Notes: generated from the sequence alone by a model not told the origin. Counted from the first letter of the stretch, positions 1 to 8,800 are shown. The stretch: 18,768 nucleotides of DNA from Clostridiales bacterium (GCA_027318915.1 DAHVOH010000065.1:1-18768); one strand, 5' to 3'. Numbers and translations: made by a program.

Positions 1-107
1 CACCGTTTACCCCTTCCTCCTGGTGGATGCCCTCATGCTGTATTTCGTCTCACCTTCCGCATCTCACCTCGCGCATTTTCAGGAGTTTTTTGGGGGGAGG
101 TAAATGG

Positions 108-1799
108 TCAGCCCGACGGCTCAAACCGCACGTAGAGGGGGATGCCCAGGGCGTCCAACAGCCGTTGGGCGTGGGAGGGGACCCGGCCCCATTGATACCA
201 GGGGCGTCCGTGGGTCCACCGGCGCCGAAGCCATACCGGGCGCAAGGTTTCAAGAATGACTGCATCCGAGGGGGCCGCGATCCGGCGGCCGTCGGGCACC
301 GCCAAGGGGGGCTGATCGCGGAGGGCCTCCCGCACCATCCGCCGCATCCACCGGACGAATTGCAGTGCCACCAGGAGCAAAAACCCGAGACCCGCCACGC
401 GTGTCGGATTCTGGAGGTAAAAGGCCTGGAGATGCCAGGGGCTTTTCGCCCAGCGAAAGGCGTGCTCTGCTTGGTCTTGGCCCTTATAGGCGGCCACGAG
501 TGCCCGGGCCGGCCGGTCCGGATCATCGGTGACCAACACGAAGGTACTCCGCCGCTGCCGTTCGGCTTGGACCGAAGCGGGGTCGGGGTCCGCCACGGTC
601 CACCGGACACGATAGATCGTGGTGGTCTCGGGAGCGGCGTCTTTGCGGGGCCGCCCCCGGCGGCGGCGGGTCACGGGTTCCGCGACGACTGTCGCCGTCA
701 CCCGATGCCACCGCGGGCCGATCGTCGCGACCGCCGTGGCGCTGGCGGCCTCCGCATCGGCCGCGCAGGCAAACGACTGGCGAGTCAGATCCTGGGCCGT
801 GGTGTCGAGGGGGTGCCGCTCGGCGGCGATCGCCCGCTGGAGCGTTCGTTCACGTCGTTGGTCGAGCGCATCGGAATGCACCACGAGACAGCGGACCGCA
901 TAGCCCGCCAGTTGCCCGGGGAGGATCTGCGCCCGGTAGGGCGCCGCCCCCTTTTTGGGGGAACACGTGCCGAGCGCGATCCAGGCGGTGTCCGGTTGGG
1001 CCCAGGCCTGGGTCTTGACGGCACGGGCTAAGCCGTAGGTCTCGGGGAGTCGCCCCAACCAGTGCACTCCCCAGGTCGCACACCGGTCCCGCGCGGCGGG
1101 CGTGATCCCCGCGCTATCCGTCACATAGAGCGCCTGTTTCCAGGCGGTGTCGGGGACCTCGCGGTCCAAGGTCTCCAGCCAGGCGGGGCACCAGGCCTTA
1201 TCGCTGGTGTTGCCGTCCAGCATATCGCCCAATAGCACCTGGCCGTGTTGGTCGGTGGTCAGGCCCATGAGGATTTGCTTCAGGTCGGGGCGATGGGCCT
1301 TGCTGTAACCGTAGGTGAGGTACGGCGTGTCCCTGTCGGGGTCGGATCGGGCATAATCCCCCAACAGGGAGAACGACGTGGTGTCGCTGTGGAGGATCTG
1401 GGGCCCCTCGGCCACGAGCGCCTGGATCCGCACCCCCAAGGTCCCCACGACGGCCGGGCCGTGGTCCGCCAACTTTTCGAGCACCCGCCCCAACGCATCA
1501 TCAGTGAAGACCGACGCCGTCACGGTCGGCCCCCAGAACAGGTCCAGCGGGAGCCCTTGGGCCCATCCCTCGACGTGGTATAACGGCGTTCGCTGGCTCA
1601 GCACATTCATCAGCAGGGTCAGCAGCAAGACGGACGGGGGCACTGGCGTCCGATCCCGATCCCCAGGCAGGAGGGCATCGACCACGGGCCCCCAGTTGAT
1701 CCGGTCCGCTAAGATCCGACCCACGAGGGCCAAGCCCGCCCCCGGCAGCATGTCCGGATCTTGTTGGAGGACCACGGTGTCATCCCGAATCTGGCGCAT
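108..1799 (-). CDS. IS1634-family DDE transposase
   Basis: This 563-aa protein should catalyse cut-and-paste movement of the surrounding IS. It has the IS4-superfamily DDE layout. The first Asp is in HSDTTSF (D139), the second in YVTDSAG (D228), and the Glu is in the YKGQDQAEHAFRW block (E445). That last block is the IS4-type Y-R/K-E-K signature near the C-terminus. A long insertion between the second Asp and the Glu is normal for the IS1634 branch, as is the length of about 500-600 aa. The frame is intact. The ATG at 1799 has no convincing Shine-Dalgarno sequence, which is common for transposases. Recognition is from motifs only. Confidence 0.9.
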   Translation of the reverse strand: MRQIRDDTVVLQQDPDMLPGAGLALVGRILADRINWGPVVDALLPGDRDRTPVPPSVLLLTLLMNVLSQRTPLYHVEGWAQGLPLDLFWGPTVTASVFTDDALGRVLEKLADHGPAVVGTLGVRIQALVAEGPQILHSDTTSFSLLGDYARSDPDRDTPYLTYGYSKAHRPDLKQILMGLTTDQHGQVLLGDMLDGNTSDKAWCPAWLETLDREVPDTAWKQALYVTDSAGITPAARDRCATWGVHWLGRLPETYGLARAVKTQAWAQPDTAWIALGTCSPKKGAAPYRAQILPGQLAGYAVRCLVVHSDALDQRRERTLQRAIAAERHPLDTTAQDLTRQSFACAADAEAASATAVATIGPRWHRVTATVVAEPVTRRRRGRPRKDAAPETTTIYRVRWTVADPDPASVQAERQRRSTFVLVTDDPDRPARALVAAYKGQDQAEHAFRWAKSPWHLQAFYLQNPTRVAGLGFLLLVALQFVRWMRRMVREALRDQPPLAVPDGRRIAAPSDAVILETLRPVWLRRRWTHGRPWYQWGRVPSHAQRLLDALGIPLYVRFEPSG

Positions 1800-1901
1800 A
1801 GGGTAGACTTCGCCGCCGGGGATCGAGACTCCTTTGCGACGACTTTGCCGACTATATCGGACCCCTAATCCCGCTAACTTCCAGCGATTGACATGCGGAG
1901 G

Positions 1902-2104
1902 CTGAGTTTCGTCAAGCCCTTTTGGCTCTGGCGCAGCTTTGGTGATCTCCCATCACGAGAAGGCCTCGCCTGGCCCGGGAGCGCACTGCACCGTCACTCT
2001 TGCTCGGAAACGCCGCCGGGGCAACGAGTGTCCCTTGACGTTTGGGGACGCGCTCGACGATCACCAAAAGTGCGGGAGACCCAAAAGAGCTTGAGGAAAT
2101 ACAG
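1902..2104. repeat. 46-bp imperfect inverted repeat bounding 203 bp
   Basis: The arm at 1902-1947 and the reverse complement of 2059-2104 match at 37 of 46 positions. The best block is the inner end (CTTTGGTGATC on one side, GATCACCAAAAG on the other). The right arm doubles as the proposed right end of the insertion sequence. The left arm is a third copy of the same end type (CTG, two unlike bases, then TTTCGTC). The 203 bp between the outer ends contain no gene. It could be a MITE-like non-autonomous derivative, the remnant of a second IS copy, or a subterminal site of the same IS. Confidence 0.55.
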
Positions 2105-2136
2105 GCACTGCGGGGTTGGATGAGCGGCCCGAACTC

Positions 2137-2165
2137 CCGACTGGGCCTCGAGCGTGAACAGTCGG
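2137..2165 (-). terminator. Hairpin downstream of the aminopeptidase gene
   Basis: CCGACTG (2137-2143) and CAGTCGG (2159-2165) form a perfect 7-bp stem with a 15-nt loop, starting 12 bp beyond the aminopeptidase stop. There is no T-run on the minus strand, so it is at best a weak or factor-assisted terminator. Confidence 0.25.
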
Positions 2166-2177
2166 CGCTTCAGGCGC

Positions 2178-4796
2178 TCAGGTGCGAGGGGATCCCGGCC
2201 CGTCGGTGGACAATCCGGGCTTGCCGTCGGGGCCGGAATGTGGCGCCGCCGCCAACCAGGAGGCCAACCGGCCCCGGAGTCGACCCGCCAAGGCGCGGTG
2301 TATGCTTTGCAATTCCTTAGCCTGGGCCAAGGGTCGCACTAACTCGGGGATGGGGTGGGCATCCAGCCAGGCGGTCATCCGCTCCGCCAGCGGCTCGTCC
2401 ATCACGGTGGCCAAGGGAGACACCAGCGCCTGGAGCATGGCGGGGGGATATTTGCGTGTGATCTCCTCCCAGCGCGCCTCCACCAAGTCCCAGGTCGCGC
2501 GCTGCGCATGCCGATTCCGGAGCGCCCAGCCCAGGGCCCCGGCGCTGTCCTGCACGCGTACGGCGGAAGACATGTACAAAGCCAGGGTGCGCGCCACCAG
2601 GGACGGATCGCCCACATTGGCCAGGGCATAGAGATAGCGGGTTTGGTCTTGAGGGGTCGAGGCGCCGACAAACGCCTCATGAAGACGACGCCAGTCGGGC
2701 TCGCCGCCGGACGCGGCCACCACCTCCGCCACCGCCGTCAAGAGCTCGGGCGCAATCGTCGTCTGTTGGGCGACGTGGGCCGCAAAACGGCGCTTGGCCT
2801 CCGCCTGCACACTCGGGTCCGCGCCGATGGTGCCCAGCATCCGGAGCAGCACCGCCCGCAGACGGCCCTGCCGCACATTTTCGCCGACAGGGGGCTCCCA
2901 GGAGAGATCCTCCCACAACGGGCGCGCCACCTCGCGCACCAGCGATTGGACGACCGACCGCTCGCGGTCGTCGGCCAGTGCCTCCAGCAGGGTCAGATGC
3001 CGAAAGACCATGCTCCAGAGGTCCGGGTCCGGCACGTCCTTGAGCGCCCGCCACAGGCGGACGGCTTGTGGCAGCGGCACCGCGTCGGCCAGCACGGCCG
3101 CCCACACGTCATCGGTGAGACCGAGGCGCTCCAGCGGGGTCAAATCGGCAATCACCGGCATCAAGCGCTCCCAGAGTGCCGGATCGTATGCAACCCGATA
3201 AAATCCGTACCCGCCTTGGTTGACAACGACGGAGGTCCAGCCGTCCTCCAGAGGGACGCGAAGCGCCTCTCGGCCCAGCAGGGCGGAAACCACGCCGCCA
3301 CCGCCGTCGGACCGACGGATCCCGCAGACGACCGGAACCTGCCAGACGCCGTCGTGCCGGCCCTGGTAGCGAAATTGCCGCTGGGTCAGTGTGATCTCGC
3401 GGCCGTCTTCCGCCACGGCCGCGTGCACCAGCGGATATCCTCCCTGGAACACCCACGAGTCCATCATGACCCGCACCGGCTCGCCGGACACCGCCTCCAG
3501 CGCGTCCCACAAATCGCCGGTCTCCGTGTTGCCGTAACGGTGGCGCGTGAGGTATTCCGTGATGCCGCGCCGGAAGACGTCGGGGCCGAGATATTGTTCC
3601 AACATGCGCAAGACGGCGGCGCCCTTCTGATAGGTGAGCGCGTCAAACATGGCCGACGCCTCGGCCGGCGGACCCACCGGATACTCGATGGGCCGCGTGT
3701 TGGCCAAGCCGTCGATGCCCAAAGCATACGCCCGTCCCGCGGCGAAGACGGCCCACACATCCCATTCCGGGTGCAGGGCGTCGACCGCCAGCAGTTCCAT
3801 GAAGGTGGCAAAAGCCTCGTTGAGCCAGATGCCATTCCACCATCGCATGGTGACCAGATCGCCGAACCACATGTGGGCGGTTTCATGAGCCATGGTGCCG
3901 AGCACGGCCAGCTGCTCCATGGGCGACGAGTGTTCGCGGTCCACCAGCAAGGCGTTTTCACGGTAGGTCACCAGGCCCAGGTTTTCCATGGCCCCGGCGG
4001 CGAATTCCGGGATGGCGACATGGTCCAACTTGTCGCCCGGGTAGGGGATGCCGAAGTAGTTCTGAAAGAAACGCAGCGTGGCGACCGCTGCGTCCGCGGC
4101 AAAGTCGGTCAGGTGGGCGAATCCGGGACGGGCGGCGATTCTCACCGGCACGTTGTCCACGAGGATGGGGCTCGTCAGCTCGAAAGGCCCGACGACGAGC
4201 GCCACCAAATAGGTGGACATCGGTACGGTGTCGGCAAACGTGACCCGGCGGTAGCCCGGCCGCTCGGCCAGGTTGGTGATTTCGCGGGCGTTGGAAAGCG
4301 CCCGCGCGCCTTCCGGCACGATGAGGCTGACCGCGAACACGGCTTTGAACTCGGGCTCGTCCCAGCAGGGGAACACCCGCCGCGCGTCCGTGGATTCACA
4401 TTGGGTGGCGGCGATGAGCACCTCGCGGCCGTCGGGCCCGGTGACCGCGGCTCGGTAGAACCCCCGCAGGTCGTGGGCCAAAGGGCCGGCAAACCGGATG
4501 AACAGCGCGGCCGGACCCGGGGAGAGCGGCGTCGGCGGGGTCAAAACCACCCGCTCGTCGTCTGGGCGGTAGGACACCTCCAAAGCTGCGGGGACCCCGT
4601 CAGGGCCGGTCACCACGGCATCCTCCAGCGTCAGCCGGCTCGCATTCAGGACCAACTCGGTAACGGTCTCGAGGGTCTCAAGGGCCACGGTGACCGTGCC
4701 TTCGAATCGCTCGGCGGCCAGATCCGGTTCAATCACCAACTCATAGCGATGGGGCACCACCGTATGGGGCAGGCGGTACGGCACCACGTCGGCCAT
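2178..4796 (-). CDS. M1-family zinc aminopeptidase (PepN/ERAP-like)
   Basis: An 872-aa metallopeptidase that removes N-terminal residues from peptides, probably in the cytoplasm, since no signal peptide is visible. The exopeptidase motif GAMEN is at 268-272. The zinc site is HETAH (H304, H308, general base E305) with the third ligand E327 in LNEAF. Y389 in LTYQKGAAVLRML is the transition-state tyrosine. An N-terminal beta saddle precedes the catalytic domain, and an ERAP1_C-like helical region fills about 520-840. I chose the ATG at 4796 because GAGGAGGAG lies just upstream and MADVVPYRLP begins the family's N-terminal homology; the frame stays open further upstream. It is transcribed away from the deacetylase pair. 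The substrate range cannot be read from the sequence. Confidence 0.95.
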   Translation of the reverse strand: MADVVPYRLPHTVVPHRYELVIEPDLAAERFEGTVTVALETLETVTELVLNASRLTLEDAVVTGPDGVPAALEVSYRPDDERVVLTPPTPLSPGPAALFIRFAGPLAHDLRGFYRAAVTGPDGREVLIAATQCESTDARRVFPCWDEPEFKAVFAVSLIVPEGARALSNAREITNLAERPGYRRVTFADTVPMSTYLVALVVGPFELTSPILVDNVPVRIAARPGFAHLTDFAADAAVATLRFFQNYFGIPYPGDKLDHVAIPEFAAGAMENLGLVTYRENALLVDREHSSPMEQLAVLGTMAHETAHMWFGDLVTMRWWNGIWLNEAFATFMELLAVDALHPEWDVWAVFAAGRAYALGIDGLANTRPIEYPVGPPAEASAMFDALTYQKGAAVLRMLEQYLGPDVFRRGITEYLTRHRYGNTETGDLWDALEAVSGEPVRVMMDSWVFQGGYPLVHAAVAEDGREITLTQRQFRYQGRHDGVWQVPVVCGIRRSDGGGGVVSALLGREALRVPLEDGWTSVVVNQGGYGFYRVAYDPALWERLMPVIADLTPLERLGLTDDVWAAVLADAVPLPQAVRLWRALKDVPDPDLWSMVFRHLTLLEALADDRERSVVQSLVREVARPLWEDLSWEPPVGENVRQGRLRAVLLRMLGTIGADPSVQAEAKRRFAAHVAQQTTIAPELLTAVAEVVAASGGEPDWRRLHEAFVGASTPQDQTRYLYALANVGDPSLVARTLALYMSSAVRVQDSAGALGWALRNRHAQRATWDLVEARWEEITRKYPPAMLQALVSPLATVMDEPLAERMTAWLDAHPIPELVRPLAQAKELQSIHRALAGRLRGRLASWLAAAPHSGPDGKPGLSTDGPGSPRT

Positions 4797-5112
4797 GTTC
4801 TCCTCCTCGATTCGCAACTCCCGGGTCCATCCCTCCCAAAATACCATGGGGACGCCTGCCGTGGCGGACCGGCCGGCCGTCTTTGGGGCCAAACGGTTGC
4901 GGGACGTCAGCATGCGGCCGGCGATGGCATCCGTTCAGCTTAGGGAACCGAGGGTGGGAGATCCGGCCCGCTCCACGGGATCCGAGCGTCGGCGCGGCGG
5001 ACGACGCCAGGATTGAGGCGGTCAGTCCGGCCGGGCGGACGAGCGTGGCGGCCATGCCGTCTCCCCGCGCCGCCCGCGGGCGTGTACAGTGGACGGGGAG
5101 AGGAGGGGTCGC
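4797..5112. other. Divergent intergenic region, aminopeptidase / deacetylase
   Basis: These 316 bp separate two divergent genes and should hold both promoters. On the minus strand an extended -10-like TGGTATTTT lies near 4840-4850 without a good -35. On the plus strand I see no convincing promoter. I found no small ORF with a ribosome binding site and no RNA gene. Confidence 0.4.
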
Positions 5113-5970
5113 GTGCACGCGCCGATTCGCTGGCCGGGGAACGCGCGATGTGCGGTCATGCTGAGCTTCGACGTGGATGCGGAAACGATCTGGATAAACG
5201 GCAACCGGTCCTATCCCCACTCGGAGAACTGGCTGGCGGCCGCGTCGATCGGGCAGTACGGACCTCGTCGGGCGGTGCCGCGCATCCTCGACTTTCTGGC
5301 CCGTGAGGAGATTCGGGCAACCTTCTTCGTGCCCGGCTGGGTGGCCGAACATTACCCCGAAACCGTGCTGCGCATCGCGCGGGAGGGGCACGAGGTCGGG
5401 CACCACGGCTATTTCCACGAGCGCTTTTTCGACCGCACGGTGGAGGAGCAGCGACAAATCCTGGAGCGCTCCCGGGACATTTTCCGCAGTCTGCTCGGAC
5501 AGGAGGGCGTGGGCTTTCGCACCCCGTCGGGCGACTTTTCCGTCGACACGCCGCGCCTGTTGGACAGCCTGGGTTTTCACTACACGAGCTCGATGCGCGG
5601 CAGCGATCGGCCGTATCGCACCATCATTGACGGGCGGCCATCGGATCTCATCGAGATTCCCCCACGCTGGGAACTGGACGACTTTGTCATGTTTGGCTAC
5701 AACTTGTTTCCGGCCGATCCGCGCGGGCAGGATCGCATCAGCGGATACGAGGGCGGGTTTGACAATTACCGGCGAGAGTTCGACGGCTACCATCGCTTCG
5801 GACTCTGCTACGTGTTGATGATGCATCCGCAGGTCATCGGTAAACCGGGGCGCCTGCGTCTCCTGGCCGATCTGGTCCATCACATGAAAGCCTGCGGCGA
5901 CGTCTGGTTTGCGACCGGCGAGGAGATTGCCGGCTGGTGGCGAACCGCCTATCCGCGCGAGGAGGTCTGA
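5113..5970 (+). CDS. Polysaccharide deacetylase family (CE4, HpPgdA/PuuE-like)
   Basis: A 285-aa NodB-homology hydrolase with no signal peptide or membrane segment, so probably cytoplasmic. The closest look is the circularly arranged HpPgdA/PuuE-type CE4 subgroup, whose members deacetylate peptidoglycan or open allantoin-like amides; the substrate here is unknown. The active site looks complete: SFDVDAET (D20, D22), GHEVGHHGYFHE with the HxxxH metal pair H98/H102, GFRTPSGD, and a late MMHPQVIG that supplies the motif-5 His. The GTG at 5113 follows AGGAGG by 6 nt. A GTG at 5089 is in frame, but the ribosome site would then lie inside the gene. It overlaps no other gene and is followed after 1 bp by its paralogue, with which it almost certainly shares a message. 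Confidence 0.88.
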   Translation: MHAPIRWPGNARCAVMLSFDVDAETIWINGNRSYPHSENWLAAASIGQYGPRRAVPRILDFLAREEIRATFFVPGWVAEHYPETVLRIAREGHEVGHHGYFHERFFDRTVEEQRQILERSRDIFRSLLGQEGVGFRTPSGDFSVDTPRLLDSLGFHYTSSMRGSDRPYRTIIDGRPSDLIEIPPRWELDDFVMFGYNLFPADPRGQDRISGYEGGFDNYRREFDGYHRFGLCYVLMMHPQVIGKPGRLRLLADLVHHMKACGDVWFATGEEIAGWWRTAYPREEV

Positions 5971-5971
5971 G

Positions 5972-6787
5972 ATGCCGCAATCGGAGCCCATTGCCCGCGC
6001 GCGGGTGACCATATCGGTCAATTTTGACGCGGAGACGCTGTGGGAAGGGATGTTTCCCGAAAGCCGGGCCATGCCCAAGACCTTGTCCATGGGCGAGTAC
6101 GGCGCCGCGCACGGCTTGGCGCGCGTGCTGCAGGTGCTGCAGGCGCACCGGATGGAGGCCACCTTTTTCGTCCCCGGGCGCGTCGCGGAGCGGTATCCCG
6201 AGCATGTGCTGCGGATTCAACAGGCGGGCCATGAGATTGGCCTGCGCGGTCTGCGCGGGGAGAATCTGGGCGCCCTGTCCGAATCCGATCAGCGCCGCGT
6301 GATTGAGCAAGGCGCGCGGGTCCTCGAGACATTGTGCAAGCGTCGGCCGCTCGGGTTCCGGGCACCTTGGGGAGAGGTGACGCCGGCCACCTATCACGCC
6401 TTGGCCGATGCCGGATTCACCTATTCGAGCTCGCTGCATGGAGACGACCGTCCCTACCGCCCTGACGCCGGAGCGGGCTTGGTGGAAATCCCCTGGCACT
6501 GGGAGCTTTACGACTGGCCGTATTTTGCCTTCAACTACCGGCCCGCGTTTCCCGACGGCCAGGGCCGCATCGCCTCCTACAGCGCTGTGCTGACGACCTG
6601 GCTGCACGAATTGGAGGGCTATCGCCAAGAGGACCTGCTCTTTCACTTGGTGGTGACGCCTCAGACCATCGGCACGCCCGGGCGCATCGCGCTCTTGGAA
6701 ACCATGCTGGCCGCCATTCAGGGGCGTGACGCCGTGGCGTGCTGCGGCGACTGGGCGCGGCGGTTCTCCACCGAGGACGTTCGCTAG
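5972..6787 (+). CDS. Degenerate deacetylase paralogue (probable pseudoenzyme)
   Basis: A 271-aa paralogue of the preceding gene. They share FFVPG.VAE.YPE, RIxxxGHE(V/I)G, GFR.P.G and a closing PQ.IG.PGR, so the fold should be the same. The catalytic set is gone: SFDVDAET becomes SVNFDAET (first Asp to N17), the HxxxH pair becomes R92 and G96 (GLRGLRGE), and the late MMHPQ becomes VVTPQ. The frame is intact and the ribosome site is good (GGAGG, overlapping the end of the upstream gene), so it looks selected rather than decaying. ATG at 5972 lies 1 bp after the upstream TGA, implying translational coupling. Most likely a non-catalytic partner or binding subunit of its neighbour; a different chemistry cannot be excluded. 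Confidence 0.85.
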   Translation: MPQSEPIARARVTISVNFDAETLWEGMFPESRAMPKTLSMGEYGAAHGLARVLQVLQAHRMEATFFVPGRVAERYPEHVLRIQQAGHEIGLRGLRGENLGALSESDQRRVIEQGARVLETLCKRRPLGFRAPWGEVTPATYHALADAGFTYSSSLHGDDRPYRPDAGAGLVEIPWHWELYDWPYFAFNYRPAFPDGQGRIASYSAVLTTWLHELEGYRQEDLLFHLVVTPQTIGTPGRIALLETMLAAIQGRDAVACCGDWARRFSTEDVR

Positions 6788-7029
6788 CCAAACAGCGCCG
6801 ATTCCTGGTGGCACGTCGGCTTGAAGAGATGTTGCCGCCCCGTTCTGGCGCCGGGGCCAAGCGGGGTCTTGAGCGACCGGCCCCATGGCGGTGGCCGCCC
6901 ACGGCCGCGGTGGGTCTGGCCTCCATGCGCGCTCATCCGGAGCCGCCTTTTCGGATGCTGCCTGGCGGCCGATCCGATTCCCTGACGCGGAAACGGTGCT
7001 ATTGCAAGAAAATAGCGAAGTGCCTTCTG

Positions 7030-7058
7030 TGGACATATTCATCGGTTGCCGCTACAAT
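7030..7058 (+). promoter_or_regulatory. Sigma-A-type promoter of the permease gene
   Basis: TGGACA (7030-7035), a 17-bp spacer and TACAAT (7053-7058) each match the consensus at five of six bases. The site lies in a locally AT-rich stretch about 80 bp before the permease start, leaving a short leader. Confidence 0.6.
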
Positions 7059-7069
7059 TCGGCTACCGA
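7042..7069. promoter_or_regulatory. Inverted repeat spanning the permease -10 (operator candidate)
   Basis: TCGGTTGCCG (7042-7051) and CGGCTACCGA (7060-7069) pair at nine of ten positions around an 8-nt centre that contains most of the -10 box. This is where a repressor would block polymerase. No regulator gene is adjacent, so the protein is unknown. It could also be a fortuitous hairpin. Confidence 0.4.
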
Positions 7070-7139
7070 GACCCAAATACTACTTCAAACACCTAAACCA
7101 ACGCGATGTCCCCGATCTAAGTTAGAGGAGGTGGCATGG

Positions 7140-8786
7140 GTGGCTTTAGCCACAACAGCTGACCCGCTCCGACATTATCGGCGCGTCCTGACCCGGTACG
7201 ACTACATGATGGCCTCGATGGGTGGGGTCATCGGCTCCGGATGGTTGTTCGGCGCACTCTACAGTGCCCAGGAGGCCGGTCCCGGAGCCATCATTTCGTG
7301 GCTGCTGGGCGGCATTCTGATGCTCATCATCGCGCTGCCGTGGGTGGAGATGGGCGGGGTCGTTCCGGAAGCCGGAAGCGTCGCGCGGATTCCGATGATG
7401 ACACACGGCGCCCTGGTGGGATTCATGGCTTCGTGGGCCATCGCCCTGGGCGCCATTTTCGCGGCTCCCGTCGAGTCCTTGGCCGTTGTGCAGTACGCCG
7501 GCGGATACATCCATGGGCTCTATTCCACCAAGACCGGCACGTTGACGCTGCTGGGACTCTTTATCGCCGCTCTGCTGGTGGTCGGCTTCTTCATCATCAA
7601 CTACTACGGCGTCAAATGGCTGCGCAACACCAACACGTGGGTCACGACCATCAAGTGGATCGTGCCCACCGCCGCCATGATCATCGTCAACATCGCCGGA
7701 TTTACCCACCACGGCGGCGCCAACCTGAGCACGGCGCCCGGCGGGTTCATGCCCTACGGGTGGCACGGCGTGCTGACGGCGGTGTCGGTCGGCGGCATCG
7801 TGTACGCCTACAGCGGATTCAGACAGTCGCTGGACCTGTCGGCGGAGGGCAAAAATCCTCAGAAGGACGTGCCCATCGGACTGCTCTCGGTGGTGCTGTT
7901 CTCCATCGCCCTCTACACGCTGCTGCAGGTGGCGTTCCTGGTGGCGGTTCCGCATTCGTCCCTGGCGCACGGCTGGGCGGCGCTCAGTTACTCGTCGCCC
8001 TTGGCGCAGTTGTCGGCGGGACTGGGAATGGGCTGGCTGGCCGTCATCCTGTACGCCGACGGCGCCTGGTCGCCGGCCGGCTCCGCCAACCTGTTCACGG
8101 GGACCGCGTCGCGGCTTCTGTACGCGGCGCGCAAGAACGGCTTCTACGTGAAGGGTTGGGACAAGATGAGCACCAAGGGGGTGCCCATCACCACCCTGAT
8201 CATCATCCTGGTCGCGGGCATCGTGGCCATCCTTCCCTTCCCGTCGTGGCACTACCTGGTCGAACTGACCACCTCCCTCGGGCTCATCACGTATGCGGTC
8301 GGGGGACCGAGTCTGACCGTGATGCGGAAGATGACGACCCATGCCGACCGGCCGTTTGACATGGGAGGCGGTCTCGCGGCCTTTGTCGCGCCGGCCAGCT
8401 TCGGCATCGGCGGCCTGATGTTCTACTGGTTCGGGTGGCCCACCACGCTGCAGGCCGACATTCTGATGCTCGTGGGACTGGCCATCTACGTGGTCTACCA
8501 TGTGCTGTACAAGTACTCCGCGCGGGACGTCAAGGCCGGCATCTGGCTCCTCGTCTGGCTGGCGTTCATCGGGGTCATGAGCTATTACGGCTCATTCGGC
8601 ACGGGCAATCTCCACAAGATCGCCTTCCCGCTCGACAGTCTCATCGTGTTCCTGGGCTCGATTGTGCTCTACTTCTTCGGTGCTGCGGCCGGGCATGAGA
8701 CGCAGGCCTGGAAGGATTTTCGCGCCGGCGTCAATCCGGACCTGCAGCCCGCCGACGAGCCGGCGGCCAAGGTCGCGAGTCGTTAG
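7140..8786 (+). CDS. APC-superfamily amino-acid permease
   Basis: A 548-aa inner-membrane transporter with about 12 hydrophobic segments, expected to import amino acids by proton or sodium symport. The family signature in TM1 is MGGVIGSGWLFG (near 27-38), where the unwound helix binds the substrate backbone. TM2 follows with GGILMLIIALPWVEMGG. Conserved small and charged residues continue through the body, and the C-terminus is a short polar tail. The start is GTG at 7140, 8 nt after AGGAGG. The ATG at 7136 is out of frame and stops after eight codons. It is a single-gene unit with its own promoter and a terminator hairpin. Substrate unknown; an acidic or neutral amino acid would be typical of the family. 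Confidence 0.92.
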   Translation: MALATTADPLRHYRRVLTRYDYMMASMGGVIGSGWLFGALYSAQEAGPGAIISWLLGGILMLIIALPWVEMGGVVPEAGSVARIPMMTHGALVGFMASWAIALGAIFAAPVESLAVVQYAGGYIHGLYSTKTGTLTLLGLFIAALLVVGFFIINYYGVKWLRNTNTWVTTIKWIVPTAAMIIVNIAGFTHHGGANLSTAPGGFMPYGWHGVLTAVSVGGIVYAYSGFRQSLDLSAEGKNPQKDVPIGLLSVVLFSIALYTLLQVAFLVAVPHSSLAHGWAALSYSSPLAQLSAGLGMGWLAVILYADGAWSPAGSANLFTGTASRLLYAARKNGFYVKGWDKMSTKGVPITTLIIILVAGIVAILPFPSWHYLVELTTSLGLITYAVGGPSLTVMRKMTTHADRPFDMGGGLAAFVAPASFGIGGLMFYWFGWPTTLQADILMLVGLAIYVVYHVLYKYSARDVKAGIWLLVWLAFIGVMSYYGSFGTGNLHKIAFPLDSLIVFLGSIVLYFFGAAAGHETQAWKDFRAGVNPDLQPADEPAAKVASR

Positions 8787-8800
8787 CATCGGGGCCAAGG

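Larger units (their letters stand above)
38..2104 (-). mobile_element. Candidate IS1634-family (IS4-like) insertion sequence
   Basis: The boundaries are proposed from terminal inverted repeats around the transposase. The left end reads CTGTATTTCGTC from 38, and the reverse complement of the right end at 2104 reads CTGTATTTCCTC, so 11 of 12 bases match. The implied element is 2067 bp, slightly long for the family, with one transposase read leftward. I see no clear 5-6 bp target duplication (cctcatg on the left, gcactgc on the right). Either the duplication has decayed or one boundary is wrong. The stretch between transposase start and right end is unusually long (about 300 bp) and carries a further inverted repeat, listed separately. 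The family call is good; the ends are moderate. Confidence 0.5.
6788..7139. other. Intergenic region upstream of the permease
   Basis: These 352 bp have a GC-rich first half and an AT-rich second half. The first half has a GGGGCC (6853-6858) / GGCCCC (6879-6884) hairpin and a CATCCG (6934-6939) / CGGATG (6952-6957) hairpin, either of which might end the deacetylase message, though neither has a T-tract. Around 6865-6889, GGTC...GACC plus a GCC/GGC hairpin loosely resembles the repeated element found at 9464, 10720 and 16401. The promoter is listed separately. No gene is seen. Confidence 0.4.

Noticed and set aside
2355..4943. Very long open frame on the plus strand opposite the aminopeptidase
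   Set aside because: The product is rich in His, Gly, Arg and Gln without domains. It is the mirror of a high-GC coding strand; the M1 motifs on the other strand are unambiguous.
4741..6162. Long minus-strand open frame across the gap and first deacetylase
   Set aside because: It overlaps two confirmed genes on both strands, has no ribosome site and shows no motifs.
7136..7162. ATG at 7136 as permease start
   Set aside because: It is out of frame with the permease and reaches a stop after eight codons. GTG at 7140 is in frame with good spacing to AGGAGG.
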